NCBI RefSeq assembly: GCF_900230225.1
Contig: NZ_OCNH01000003.1
Location: forward strand, 372,001 to 436,000
DNA: 64,000 nt
Direction of reading: 5' to 3'
DNA from: Spirosoma fluviale
Lineage (GTDB): Bacteria; Bacteroidota; Bacteroidia; Cytophagales; Spirosomataceae
Each line of letters opens with the position of its first letter. Positions within the stretch are counted from its first letter, which is position 1. Made by a program: the position numbers and the translations under genes. Below are positions 52,964 to 60,556 of the stretch, one piece after another. The notes beneath the pieces were generated by a model that saw only the letters and a program-made list of their open reading frames with translations, did not search any database and was not told the origin of the DNA.

Positions 52964-53986
52964 TTACCGAATGAAGAGAGTTTTTAACGGGCCATCCTGC
53001 AATTCAGTGAAATCATCCCGGTCAATGCTTCGTTCAAGCGTATATTTTGGTGACTCCTGCGCACCCAGATTACGTTTAAAGCGTAGTAGACCAGGCTTGG
53101 GCTGGCGTCTGGCATCGAGTGACACCCCTAAATCGAGCAGTTGGACTTCCTGTTGCTGGCAGTAGCTACAAAGCCCATCAATGAGAAAGATCATTGGGCT
53201 AAAGTTGTGGCAGGCCGGATCGGAAGCGGGCAGGAACGTATACAGTATATCGTATCTGACGCGTACCGTTATCACGACGGCTGCCAGAGAAGGGCCATTA
53301 GTTACGGTAAAAACGCTGAATTGCTTCGGAAATTCCTGAAGTAAATTTATCAATTGGTCTGGCTCAAGGGTAAGCGGGTAGCCCAACTGCTGCCGGGTGT
53401 TTTGAATGAACCTAACGACTTCGGGCACATTTGGGGCTTGCCGATGGGCGAATACAAAACCGGCCTCCCGGCATTTGCGTAGCCGCCGACGCGCGGCCGG
53501 AATCAGGTTGTTCTCTAAGGGTTTGTTATTAACTGGCAGAAAAGAACTGACGTTTGATTCGACAACGACAAACTCGTGCTCGGCCAGCACAGACAGCAGG
53601 CGGTCGGTTTGTTGGGGGGCGTAACAACGTGGATAGTTAACGAGCCGAATGCGGTTGCAACCTAGTTTGTGAGCCGTTTCCAGCAGGACAGAGACAAAGG
53701 CGTTCAGCACACTGGTTGGTAAGGTTTCGCTCAGTTCAATAGACCCGAACGGAGCCGCAATTGGACTAAGAGCATCGCTCGCATTGAGGAAAAAAGCGCA
53801 GCGGGCTTCGGCTTCCTGCGTGAATCGGTTTACCGCTGAGATCAGGTAAAAAGGGCCGTTGTTCTGCTGTCGAAGGTGTGCGTATTCGTTGAAAAAAAAG
53901 CCCGGCTGGCAAAAGGAGGCAATATCGGGTTGCTGAGGATTAATTTGTACCAGAAACGTGTAATCGGTCGGGCCGGTGGAGATCAT
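52964..53986 (-). CDS. FemAB/GNAT-like acyltransferase
   Basis: The 340-residue protein has a double GNAT-like layout. The C-terminal half contains FPKQFSVFTVTNGPSLAAVV near residue 215, YTFLPASDPACHNFSPMIFL near 250, and LDLGVSLDARRQPKPGLLRFKRNLGA at the end, the usual order of the FemAB-like/peptidoglycan-bridge type acetyltransferases annotated in exopolysaccharide loci. It probably transfers an acyl or aminoacyl group onto a glycan. As the promoter-proximal gene of the minus-strand locus it may share the operon with everything down to 37 kb. Confidence 0.7.
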   Translation of the reverse strand: MISTGPTDYTFLVQINPQQPDIASFCQPGFFFNEYAHLRQQNNGPFYLISAVNRFTQEAEARCAFFLNASDALSPIAAPFGSIELSETLPTSVLNAFVSVLLETAHKLGCNRIRLVNYPRCYAPQQTDRLLSVLAEHEFVVVESNVSSFLPVNNKPLENNLIPAARRRLRKCREAGFVFAHRQAPNVPEVVRFIQNTRQQLGYPLTLEPDQLINLLQEFPKQFSVFTVTNGPSLAAVVITVRVRYDILYTFLPASDPACHNFSPMIFLIDGLCSYCQQQEVQLLDLGVSLDARRQPKPGLLRFKRNLGAQESPKYTLERSIDRDDFTELQDGPLKTLFIR

Positions 53987-54101
53987 GTCCGTACTGACGA
54001 CCAGCCTGTAAGTAAAGTAACGGATTGCCCGGAGAGATTGGGCTTTCTCTCTTCTGTGTAGACACTATAGTTGTCAGTCTGTCTAGGGTGTTGATGGTGA
54101 T

Positions 54102-54209
54102 GTCAGGTGCTCACACCTGACAAGCGAGGTTTCTCAAAACCTCGTTAAGCAAGTAGCCTATGCGTTAGGTTTTAAGAAACCTAACGTGTCAGTTTTGAGA
54201 AACTGACAC
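54102..54209. repeat. Four tandem tetraloop hairpins
   Basis: Hairpins at 54102-54121, 54125-54144, 54163-54186 and 54186-54209 each have perfect 8-10-base stems and four-base loops (CTCA, CTCA, TAAG, TGAG). The third and fourth are the reverse orientation of the GTTTCTCAAAAC core seen in the second. They fill the gap between the divergently placed glycan locus and ppx. Confidence 0.85.
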
Positions 54210-54245
54210 CACCTGACACCACCTTCCGACACGACTGGATACCCT

Positions 54246-54276
54246 AAAAAAACCCAGTCAGCTGCTGCCGACCGGG
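54246..54276 (-). terminator. Terminator of ppx/gppA
   Basis: Arms CCCAGTC (54253-54259) and GACCGGG (54270-54276) pair with one G-T wobble; the minus strand then reads seven T. Confidence 0.8.
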
Positions 54277-54308
54277 GATTTTATGAATGGGCTTCTTTCC
54301 GGGGAAAC

Positions 54309-55187
54309 TTATTTCCGTTTACACACCTGAGCGTAAACTTGTTGAATAATACCATCTTTCAGACCTAAATCCGGGACGACAATTTTGTCGGCTCCCGCCC
54401 ACTTCATGACTGATATATAGATGTCGGCGGCTGGTACGATTACGTCGGCGCGGTCGGCATTCAGGCGAAGTTTGTTAATCCGGTCCTCCTGGCTAAACCC
54501 AGCTATATAATTGCGGATACGTTCAATTTCGGCTCGGCTTGTTTCGCTTTCCGAGACTTTGGAAGCCAGGTTAAAGAGCTTGCTGATGTTGCCCCCGGTA
54601 CCAACGGCCGTGACTTCCTGCGATGAATCAATATTTTCCTCTACCCAGTCCTCAATCTTCCGCCAGGCACCCTTGGTTTCTTTCCCTTCAAGCAACCGAA
54701 CCGAGCCAATTTTAAATGATTTGGAGTTAATCTTCTGGCGGTTGACGTACACGTTTAATTCTGTGCTGCCTCCACCCACATCGATGTGCAGGTACTGCCG
54801 GTCGTCCAGCGCATGAACAACCACATCGTTGATAAGCTCGGCTTCCCTACGGCCGTCGATGATATGAATTTTTATGCCGGTAGCGGCTTCAATGCGTTTG
54901 GCTACTTCAGGTCCGTTGGAAGACTCCCGCATGGCCGAGGTGGCACAGGCCATATAGTCTTCTACCTCGTGCAGCTCCATCAGCAGTTTATAGGCCTGCA
55001 TTAATTTGGTGGTACGGGCTTCACTTTCAGGCGTCAAAGCGCCAAAATTGAACACGTCGTGGCCTAGCCGTAGTGGAAAACGTACGTATTCAACCCGCTT
55101 GAAGCTAACCAGGTCGTCGTTGTGTAAGACTGTCGAAATTTGCAGACGGGCTGCGTTAGAACCGATATCAATAGCTGCCAGTTTCAC
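54309..55187 (-). CDS. ppx: Exopolyphosphatase / Ppx-GppA phosphatase family protein
   Basis: A 292-residue member of the ASKHA phosphatase group that hydrolyses polyphosphate or pppGpp. N-terminal phosphate loop AAIDIGSNAARLQIS at residues 4-18, second loop HIDVGGGSTELNVYVN near residue 133, and AVGTGGNISKLFNLAS near 195. It has only the catalytic domains, without the C-terminal HD domain of longer Ppx, which is usual in Bacteroidota. A minus-strand TACCTTTG box lies at 55220-55213 just upstream, without a good -33. It is divergent from the next cassette. Confidence 0.93.
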   Translation of the reverse strand: MKLAAIDIGSNAARLQISTVLHNDDLVSFKRVEYVRFPLRLGHDVFNFGALTPESEARTTKLMQAYKLLMELHEVEDYMACATSAMRESSNGPEVAKRIEAATGIKIHIIDGRREAELINDVVVHALDDRQYLHIDVGGGSTELNVYVNRQKINSKSFKIGSVRLLEGKETKGAWRKIEDWVEENIDSSQEVTAVGTGGNISKLFNLASKVSESETSRAEIERIRNYIAGFSQEDRINKLRLNADRADVIVPAADIYISVMKWAGADKIVVPDLGLKDGIIQQVYAQVCKRK

Positions 55188-55467
55188 TAGTTGAAGTGCT
55201 TTGTAAGTGGGCCAAAGGTAAATTTTTTACGGGTATGTAAGACGTTTCACTATTTATTTCCAGTGCATGGGTTGAGTTACTGGATTGTTATATTTGTGAA
55301 AGATGCGCTTTTATTCCGTTGCCTCATTAATAATTGACACAATGAGTGTATACTACTAACCAAATGTTAAGGTTTACACAATAAAAAGGAACAAGAGCGT
55401 ATTTAAGGATAGAAAACAATACAATAGTTACTCTAATAAGAGAGAGGAGCCCTGAAGGGCGTTCATT

Positions 55468-56511
55468 ATGTTACACACCAAAACCTGGATTAAAGGAAGT
55501 ATACTATCTCTGATAAGTTTCGTTTTTAGTTGGTTAGTGCTAGAGGGGGTTTGTAATCTTCTGCTGCGTTGGAAACAGAGTATTACGTACAATTCCAACG
55601 TTCTGCCAACTGCCACAACAACGCAGAATAAGCTTACGCTAATAAAGTACGATAGTTTAGGTATAATCAGGCCTGCACCCGGCCAGTATGAGGTCGTTTA
55701 TTCTGTCGATCAATCGAAAAGCGGTAAACAGAAGCTGCCTTTAGTGTCCAAAACGGCATCTGTTACGTATCACATTGACAGTTTGGATCGACGCGTTACG
55801 CCTTTCGACAGTCGGCGGGCCGTTGGCAAATATGCCCTGTTTCTGGGGTGTTCGTTCACCTATGGCGAATCCGTGGCCGATACGAGTACCCTTCCGTATT
55901 TTTTCGGCAAAGAAACGGGTTATCGACCTTATAATTACGGCGTTTCGGGCTACTCGCCAGCTCATATGCTCGCGCTGATGCAGGCGGTCAATATGCGCAG
56001 TGAGGTAGTCGAAAAGGATGGTGTTGCGTTCTACACGTATATTGAAGATCATCTGGCTCGGGTAGCCCCAAGTACAAAATGGATTTATAATTCAAACGGG
56101 TATTGGCCTAATTTCGATCCGGGTACAATGACCATAAAAGGCACCTATGCTGAACGGCATCCGGTCTATTATAGCCTGATTCAGGGTATGTACAAAAGCA
56201 ACATCGTCAACCTTTTCAACATCAATTTTCCCCGGCGATACAGCGACGATCAGTATCTGCGATTTGTGCGTATAGTCAAGGAAACAGAAGAACGCTACAA
56301 ACAACAGTTTGGAAACGATAACTTTTATGTGGTTGTGTTTCCTGCTTATCCAATGGCCCCTGAGCTGCGTCAGTATTTTAATCAGTTCCACATAAAAGTG
56401 ATTGATTACTCAAACCTCTGTTCGTGGAAAACGGCCTATGATGGCATGCACCCAGATGAACAATCCTACCGTCAGGTGGCAGAAAAGTTAGCTAAAAAAT
56501 TCCCGGAGTAA
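55468..56511 (+). CDS. Membrane-anchored SGNH-type hydrolase
   Basis: The 347-residue protein has one N-terminal transmembrane helix (GSILSLISFVFSWLVLEGV) and a periplasmic domain with the SGNH block I LGCSFTYGES (Ser129), YNYGVSGYSPAHM with the block II Gly, and DGMHPDEQS near the C-terminus with the Asp/His of the triad (Asp325, His328). Such enzymes de-esterify or transfer acyl groups on glycans. It precedes the carbamoyltransferase gene, with 198 bases between them. The TATATTTG box at 55289-55296 lacks a good -33 and would leave a 170-base leader. Confidence 0.8.
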   Translation: MLHTKTWIKGSILSLISFVFSWLVLEGVCNLLLRWKQSITYNSNVLPTATTTQNKLTLIKYDSLGIIRPAPGQYEVVYSVDQSKSGKQKLPLVSKTASVTYHIDSLDRRVTPFDSRRAVGKYALFLGCSFTYGESVADTSTLPYFFGKETGYRPYNYGVSGYSPAHMLALMQAVNMRSEVVEKDGVAFYTYIEDHLARVAPSTKWIYNSNGYWPNFDPGTMTIKGTYAERHPVYYSLIQGMYKSNIVNLFNINFPRRYSDDQYLRFVRIVKETEERYKQQFGNDNFYVVVFPAYPMAPELRQYFNQFHIKVIDYSNLCSWKTAYDGMHPDEQSYRQVAEKLAKKFPE

Positions 56512-56677
56512 ATCATTCATGATTTATATGTACAAATAAGGCTTCTAATTATAGTATAATCCCTATTTAGGGTCTTAGATCAGACTTTATAGTCTAATAA
56601 TAGGTTAAACAAGCATTAGAATTAAGCCGTTGGGTAAGAAGCGTCAACTACTATGTTATGACTCGTAAAAATAACGT

Positions 56678-56685
56678 TACTTTTG
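56678..56685 (+). promoter_or_regulatory. -7 box upstream of carbamoyltransferase
   Basis: TACTTTTG matches TAnnTTTG and lies 24 bases before the ATG at 56710. The -33 region has only a weak TTA at about 56656. It suggests the carbamoyltransferase cassette can be transcribed separately from the first SGNH gene. Confidence 0.5.
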
Positions 56686-56709
56686 GCGCAATCTGAAGTA
56701 CTATAGTTC

Positions 56710-58572
56710 ATGACCATATTAGGCATATCTGCTTTTTATCACGACTCAGCGGCAGCATTAATTGAAGATGGGAAAATTGTTGCCGCAGCACAAGAAGAGC
56801 GGTTTACACGTAAAAAACACGATCCCGGTTTTCCGGCTGAGGCAATAAAATATTGCCTTCAATACAGCGGGGCAGATCTCAATAAACTCGACGCTATTGT
56901 CTTCTATGACAAACCTCTCCTTAAGTTTGAGCGGTTGCTCGAAACGTACTACGCATTTGCTCCGCAGGGATTACGGTCGTTTTTGATGTCGATTCCGGTG
57001 TGGCTCAAAGAGAAGCTGTTTCTGAAACGGCTGATTCGGGAAGAGCTGGAAAAACTGGGCTACAAATCAGCCAGTAAGGTTAAGCTGCTTTTCCCTGAAC
57101 ACCATCTTTCGCACGGTGCCAGTGCTTTTTACCCATCTCCTTTCGAACGAGCGGCCATTCTGACCATCGACGGGGTAGGCGAATGGGCTACGGCTTCCAT
57201 TGGTCTGGGCGAGGGAAAAAACATTTCTATTCTGAAAGAAATGCGGTTTCCGCACTCGCTCGGTCTGTTGTATTCGGCATTCACCTATTTTCTGGGATTT
57301 CGCGTTAATTCGGGGGAGTACAAACTCATGGGCCTTGCCCCCTATGGCGACCCCAGCTCGCCGGATGTGGCCCGCTACATGACCACCATCAAAGAGACGC
57401 TGGCCGACCTTCGACCCGACGGGTCGATCTGGCTCAATCAGGAATACTTTGACTACGCTACGGGCCTGAAAATGGTGAACGAAGGCAAATGGGCCGAACT
57501 ATTCGGGTTTCCCAAGCGTCAGCCGGAAGACGAATTGCTGCCTCATCATTGTAATCTGGGGCTGGCTATTCAATACCTGACCGAAGAGGTGGTGCTGAAC
57601 ATGGCCAAAGAAGCAAAACGGCTCACCAATGCCGATGCGCTGGTACTGGCGGGCGGTGTGGCCCTGAACTGCGTATCGAACGGAAAGCTTCAGGCAGCGG
57701 GCCTTTTCAAGGACATATTCATTCAGCCAGCCGCCGGCGATGCCGGTGGGGCTCTGGGCGCAGCTCTGGCCGCTTACCATATCTACTTTGGCAAAGAGCG
57801 GGTGGTAACCACCGAGCGCGATGCCATGCGGGGCTCTTATCTGGGGCCAACGTTCTCGGATCTGGATGTGGAGCTGATGGCGAAAAAATACAAAGCCGTA
57901 GCCACCCATTATACCGATTTTACCGAACTGAGCCGGGATGCCGCCAAACTACTGGCCGAAGGCAACGTGCTGGGCTGGGTGCAGGGCCAGATGGAGTTTG
58001 GACCACGGGCGCTGGGCGGACGCAGCATTCTGGGTGACCCCCGCAATGCCGAAATGCAGAAGAAACTAAACCTGAAAATCAAATACCGCGAATCGTTCCG
58101 GCCGTTTGCTCCCTCGGTACTCGCCGAAGACTGTGCGGAGTATTTTGATTACGATGGTATTTCGCCGTATATGCTGCTCGTTCATCCGGTAGCGCAGAAA
58201 CGACGCACACCCGTACCGGCCGATTATGCCAGCTTCCCGCTCCGGGAGAAATTGTATTACCAGCGATCTGACTTGCCGTCCATTACCCACATCGACTATT
58301 CGGCTCGTATTCAAACGGTTCATAAAGATACCAACCCGCGTTACTATCAATTGATTGATGCGTTCAAGCAGCTAACGGGCTATGGGGTTATCGTCAATAC
58401 CAGCTTCAATGTGCGTGGCGAGCCCATCGTTTGTACGCCGGATGATGCGTATCGGTGCTTCATGCGTACCGAAATGGACTTTTTGGCCGTCGGTAACTAC
58501 CTGTTCGACAAACGGAAACAACCCGAATGGCAGGAGAAAGACAACTGGAAGGAAGAATTTGTTTTAGATTAA
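56710..58572 (+). CDS. NodU/CmcH-family carbamoyltransferase
   Basis: The 620-residue enzyme transfers a carbamoyl group from carbamoyl phosphate to a hydroxyl. The N-terminal ASKHA domain starts ILGISAFYHDSAAALIEDGK. HHLSHGASAFYPSPF near residue 132 holds the metal-binding His residues; YKLMGLAPYGDP and DALVLAGGVALNCVSNGKL follow. The C-terminal YrdC-like domain begins near residue 390 and includes GQMEFGPRALGGRSILGDP. The acceptor is unknown. It is followed 17 bases later by an SGNH gene and then two small membrane proteins of the DUF5989 and SxtJ types. Confidence 0.95.
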   Translation: MTILGISAFYHDSAAALIEDGKIVAAAQEERFTRKKHDPGFPAEAIKYCLQYSGADLNKLDAIVFYDKPLLKFERLLETYYAFAPQGLRSFLMSIPVWLKEKLFLKRLIREELEKLGYKSASKVKLLFPEHHLSHGASAFYPSPFERAAILTIDGVGEWATASIGLGEGKNISILKEMRFPHSLGLLYSAFTYFLGFRVNSGEYKLMGLAPYGDPSSPDVARYMTTIKETLADLRPDGSIWLNQEYFDYATGLKMVNEGKWAELFGFPKRQPEDELLPHHCNLGLAIQYLTEEVVLNMAKEAKRLTNADALVLAGGVALNCVSNGKLQAAGLFKDIFIQPAAGDAGGALGAALAAYHIYFGKERVVTTERDAMRGSYLGPTFSDLDVELMAKKYKAVATHYTDFTELSRDAAKLLAEGNVLGWVQGQMEFGPRALGGRSILGDPRNAEMQKKLNLKIKYRESFRPFAPSVLAEDCAEYFDYDGISPYMLLVHPVAQKRRTPVPADYASFPLREKLYYQRSDLPSITHIDYSARIQTVHKDTNPRYYQLIDAFKQLTGYGVIVNTSFNVRGEPIVCTPDDAYRCFMRTEMDFLAVGNYLFDKRKQPEWQEKDNWKEEFVLD

Positions 58573-58589
58573 CGAACGAACTGTCTTAA

Positions 58590-59741
58590 ATGCAATCAAA
58601 GCTCTTTTCCAGTGTTGTTCGCCTGCTTCTACTTGGATTTTTAACGTTTGTTGTTCTATATGGCGACCATTTTGGGGTTAGTTTCGACTATCCACACAAG
58701 GGCCTATTCGATAACATATACGTCCGGCTCGCTAAATGCTGCCTTTTTCTGTTACTTATCATTGAACTCCTGAGGGTATGTTATTATGGGGTCGTCAAAA
58801 ATCCGACTACGCCAAAATTGCTTGGTAACATAGTGACGCTGCTGGTGCCCAGTATCGTGGCGCTGATCTTTGTCGAAATGGCGTTTATGTTTATTTCCCA
58901 GAGTCAGGAAGGAGGAATAACCCTGGCGTCTAAGATCTGGTTTGAACGCTACTGGCCACCCATGACGGGCGATTACCGCGATACCCCTAAGACAGATACA
59001 CTGGGTAAAAAGAAAGTTTTTATCGTAGGTGATTCCTTTACCGCCGGGCATGGCCTGAAATCGGCCGACGAACGGTTTGGTAATATCCTTGCTGAAAAAC
59101 TCGGCACCAGCCAGTATGTGGCGTATAATCTGGGTATTTCCGGCTCCGACACGCGGGATGAATACGCCCGTCTGGTGAAGTTTGGTAAGAAGCCCGACAT
59201 CCTGATTTTACAGTATTTTCCGAATGATATTGAGAAAGTCGCGGCCGATCATGGGGTGATACCCGTCGGTTTTCGGCCCTATTCCGATCTGCCCCGGCCC
59301 GTGCAGTCGCTGTTTATCAAGTCATATCTGTTGAATTACCTGTACTGGCAGTTTCCCCACGGCAATTTTACTCCGTTCGATGTGTACGCCCGCAAAGCCT
59401 ACGGAACACCAGCCATTATCAACGATCATTTGAGCGACCTGAACCAGTTTATTACGTACGCCAAAGACAATAATGCCCGGCTGTATGTTGTGATGTTTCC
59501 GTTCTCGCACAACATTGAGCAAACGGCGGAGTATGTTAAACCAGTGGTTGACTTTTTTCGATCGAATAACGTGCCTATGCTGGATGCCGGAAAACTCATG
59601 CTCGACCTCCCTATGGCCGATCGGGTGGTGGGACGTAACGACGGACATGCCAGCCCAATTGTGAACCAGCGGGTGGGTGAGGCTTTGTTCAACCTGATCC
59701 AGTCTAATCAGCGTGCTCAACTAACTTTTACTGATAATTAA
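58590..59741 (+). CDS. SGNH-type hydrolase with N-terminal membrane segments
   Basis: The 383-residue protein has three hydrophobic segments in the first 105 residues (SVVRLLLLGFLTFVVLY, LAKCCLFLLLIIELLRV, IVTLLVPSIVALIFVEMAF) and then a periplasmic SGNH domain. It has VFIVGDSFTAGHGL (Ser149), YNLGISGSDTRDEYARLVKF, LQYFPNDIEKV with the block III Asn, and NDGHASPIV with the catalytic Asp/His near 351-353. It starts 17 bases after the carbamoyltransferase stop and ends 15 bases before the small DUF5989 gene, so the four genes form one operon. Confidence 0.85.
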   Translation: MQSKLFSSVVRLLLLGFLTFVVLYGDHFGVSFDYPHKGLFDNIYVRLAKCCLFLLLIIELLRVCYYGVVKNPTTPKLLGNIVTLLVPSIVALIFVEMAFMFISQSQEGGITLASKIWFERYWPPMTGDYRDTPKTDTLGKKKVFIVGDSFTAGHGLKSADERFGNILAEKLGTSQYVAYNLGISGSDTRDEYARLVKFGKKPDILILQYFPNDIEKVAADHGVIPVGFRPYSDLPRPVQSLFIKSYLLNYLYWQFPHGNFTPFDVYARKAYGTPAIINDHLSDLNQFITYAKDNNARLYVVMFPFSHNIEQTAEYVKPVVDFFRSNNVPMLDAGKLMLDLPMADRVVGRNDGHASPIVNQRVGEALFNLIQSNQRAQLTFTDN

Positions 59742-59756
59742 ACTCAAACAAAACGT

Positions 59757-59906
59757 ATGGAATTCTTACAGGACATTTTTCGATTTATGAAGCAGCGCAA
59801 GAAGTGGTGGCTGGCCCCCATGATCGTTTTACTGCTTCTCATTGGTGTTCTGATCGTCATTGGCGGTGGATCGGCCGTTGCTCCGTTTATCTATACTCTG
59901 TTCTAA
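59757..59906 (+). CDS. Small DUF5989 membrane protein
   Basis: A 49-residue protein with a basic amphipathic start (FLQDIFRFMKQRKKWW) and one transmembrane helix (LAPMIVLLLLIGVLIVIGGG), then SAVAPFIYTLF. This matches the DUF5989 pattern, small proteins encoded next to carbamoyltransferases and SxtJ-like proteins. The start is clear because the only ATG in frame lies 15 bases after the previous stop. The SxtJ-like gene begins 3 bases later. Its function is unknown; it may recruit or anchor the enzyme complex at the membrane. Confidence 0.85.
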   Translation: MEFLQDIFRFMKQRKKWWLAPMIVLLLLIGVLIVIGGGSAVAPFIYTLF

Positions 59907-59909
59907 CGT

Positions 59910-60272
59910 ATGGATGTTACCGAAAAAGTGAAGGCCCAACTGGTTATTGTAACCGGACTTGTTGTACTCTATTTTATCTTTAAATCGCCCTGGTGGCTTT
60001 ACGCGGCTGCGGCAGTGGGCGTGCTGAGCCTGGCCGTTCCGGCAGTAGGCGATCTCATCGTGAAGGCCTGGTTTAAACTGGCCGAGGTGCTGGGGAATAT
60101 CAATGGTAAGATCATTCTATCCGTCTTATTCTTTGTGTTTCTCTTTCCGATTGCTTTGCTCTATCGAATGAGCGCCAAAAACCCGTTGGCCATCAAACGC
60201 ACGGACGAGAAGTCGTTTTATAACGAACGCAACCACTTGTACACAAAAGAGGATTTAGAACAGATGTGGTAA
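59910..60272 (+). CDS. SxtJ-like membrane protein
   Basis: The 120-residue protein has three hydrophobic segments (LVIVTGLVVLYFIFK, WLYAAAAVGVLSLAVPAVG, IILSVLFFVFLFPIALLY) and a hydrophilic C-terminus (SFYNERNHLYTKEDLEQMW). The pattern matches the SxtJ family, first named in the saxitoxin cluster but widespread next to carbamoyltransferases. It starts 3 bases after the DUF5989 gene and is followed by a terminator and the metH riboswitch. A role as partner of the carbamoyltransferase is inferred from recurring neighbourhood only. Confidence 0.85.
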   Translation: MDVTEKVKAQLVIVTGLVVLYFIFKSPWWLYAAAAVGVLSLAVPAVGDLIVKAWFKLAEVLGNINGKIILSVLFFVFLFPIALLYRMSAKNPLAIKRTDEKSFYNERNHLYTKEDLEQMW

Positions 60273-60297
60273 TGATAGTACCACATGAACTCATTTT

Positions 60298-60329
60298 GGG
60301 TGTTCCGCTTGTCGGGGCACCCATTTTTT
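60298..60329 (+). terminator. Terminator after the SxtJ-like gene
   Basis: Stem GGGTG/CACCC with an inner CCG/CGG, followed by six T. It lies 25 bases after the stop and overlaps the -33 region of the metH promoter. Confidence 0.8.
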
Positions 60330-60340
60330 GCTTAATTTTG
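60309..60340 (+). promoter_or_regulatory. Promoter of metH riboswitch transcript
   Basis: TTG at 60309-60311, 21 bases, TAATTTTG at 60333-60340. The predicted transcription start near 60345 coincides with the first base of the riboswitch. Confidence 0.7.
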
Positions 60341-60346
60341 TCACTA

Positions 60347-60449
60347 CTTATCCAGAAAGACGGAGGGAACGGACCCGATGATGTCTTGGCAACCAACCTA
60401 CCCAGGGGAATGGTGCCAATTTCCTCCCGCCGTTGGCGGGATAGATAAG
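60347..60449 (+). ncRNA. SAM-I (S-box) riboswitch
   Basis: The P1 stem CTTATC (60347-60352) pairs with GATAAG (60444-60449). Inside are the S-box core sequences: CAGAAAGACGGAGGGA (kink-turn region), GGACCCGATGATG, TTGGCAACC, and ATGGTGCCAATTTCC. The layout matches SAM-I closely. It controls metH in response to S-adenosylmethionine. No T-run terminator is obvious between it and the start codon, so the mode of control (transcription or translation) cannot be fixed. Confidence 0.95.
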
Positions 60450-60556
60450 GTAGCCTTGTGCTTTCTGCCTTTCTGCGAATAAGCCGTTTTGCTTTTTGGA
60501 CTTTTTTTAGTGCGCCGGTTGTTGATTCCCAACAAGTACGCGTTGCAACACTGCCT

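Larger units (their letters stand above)
53987..54308. other. Gap between glycan locus and ppx
   Basis: It contains the four-hairpin array (54102-54209) and the ppx terminator (54246-54276). I see no gene. I could not place a clear promoter for the minus-strand glycan operon here. Confidence 0.6.
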
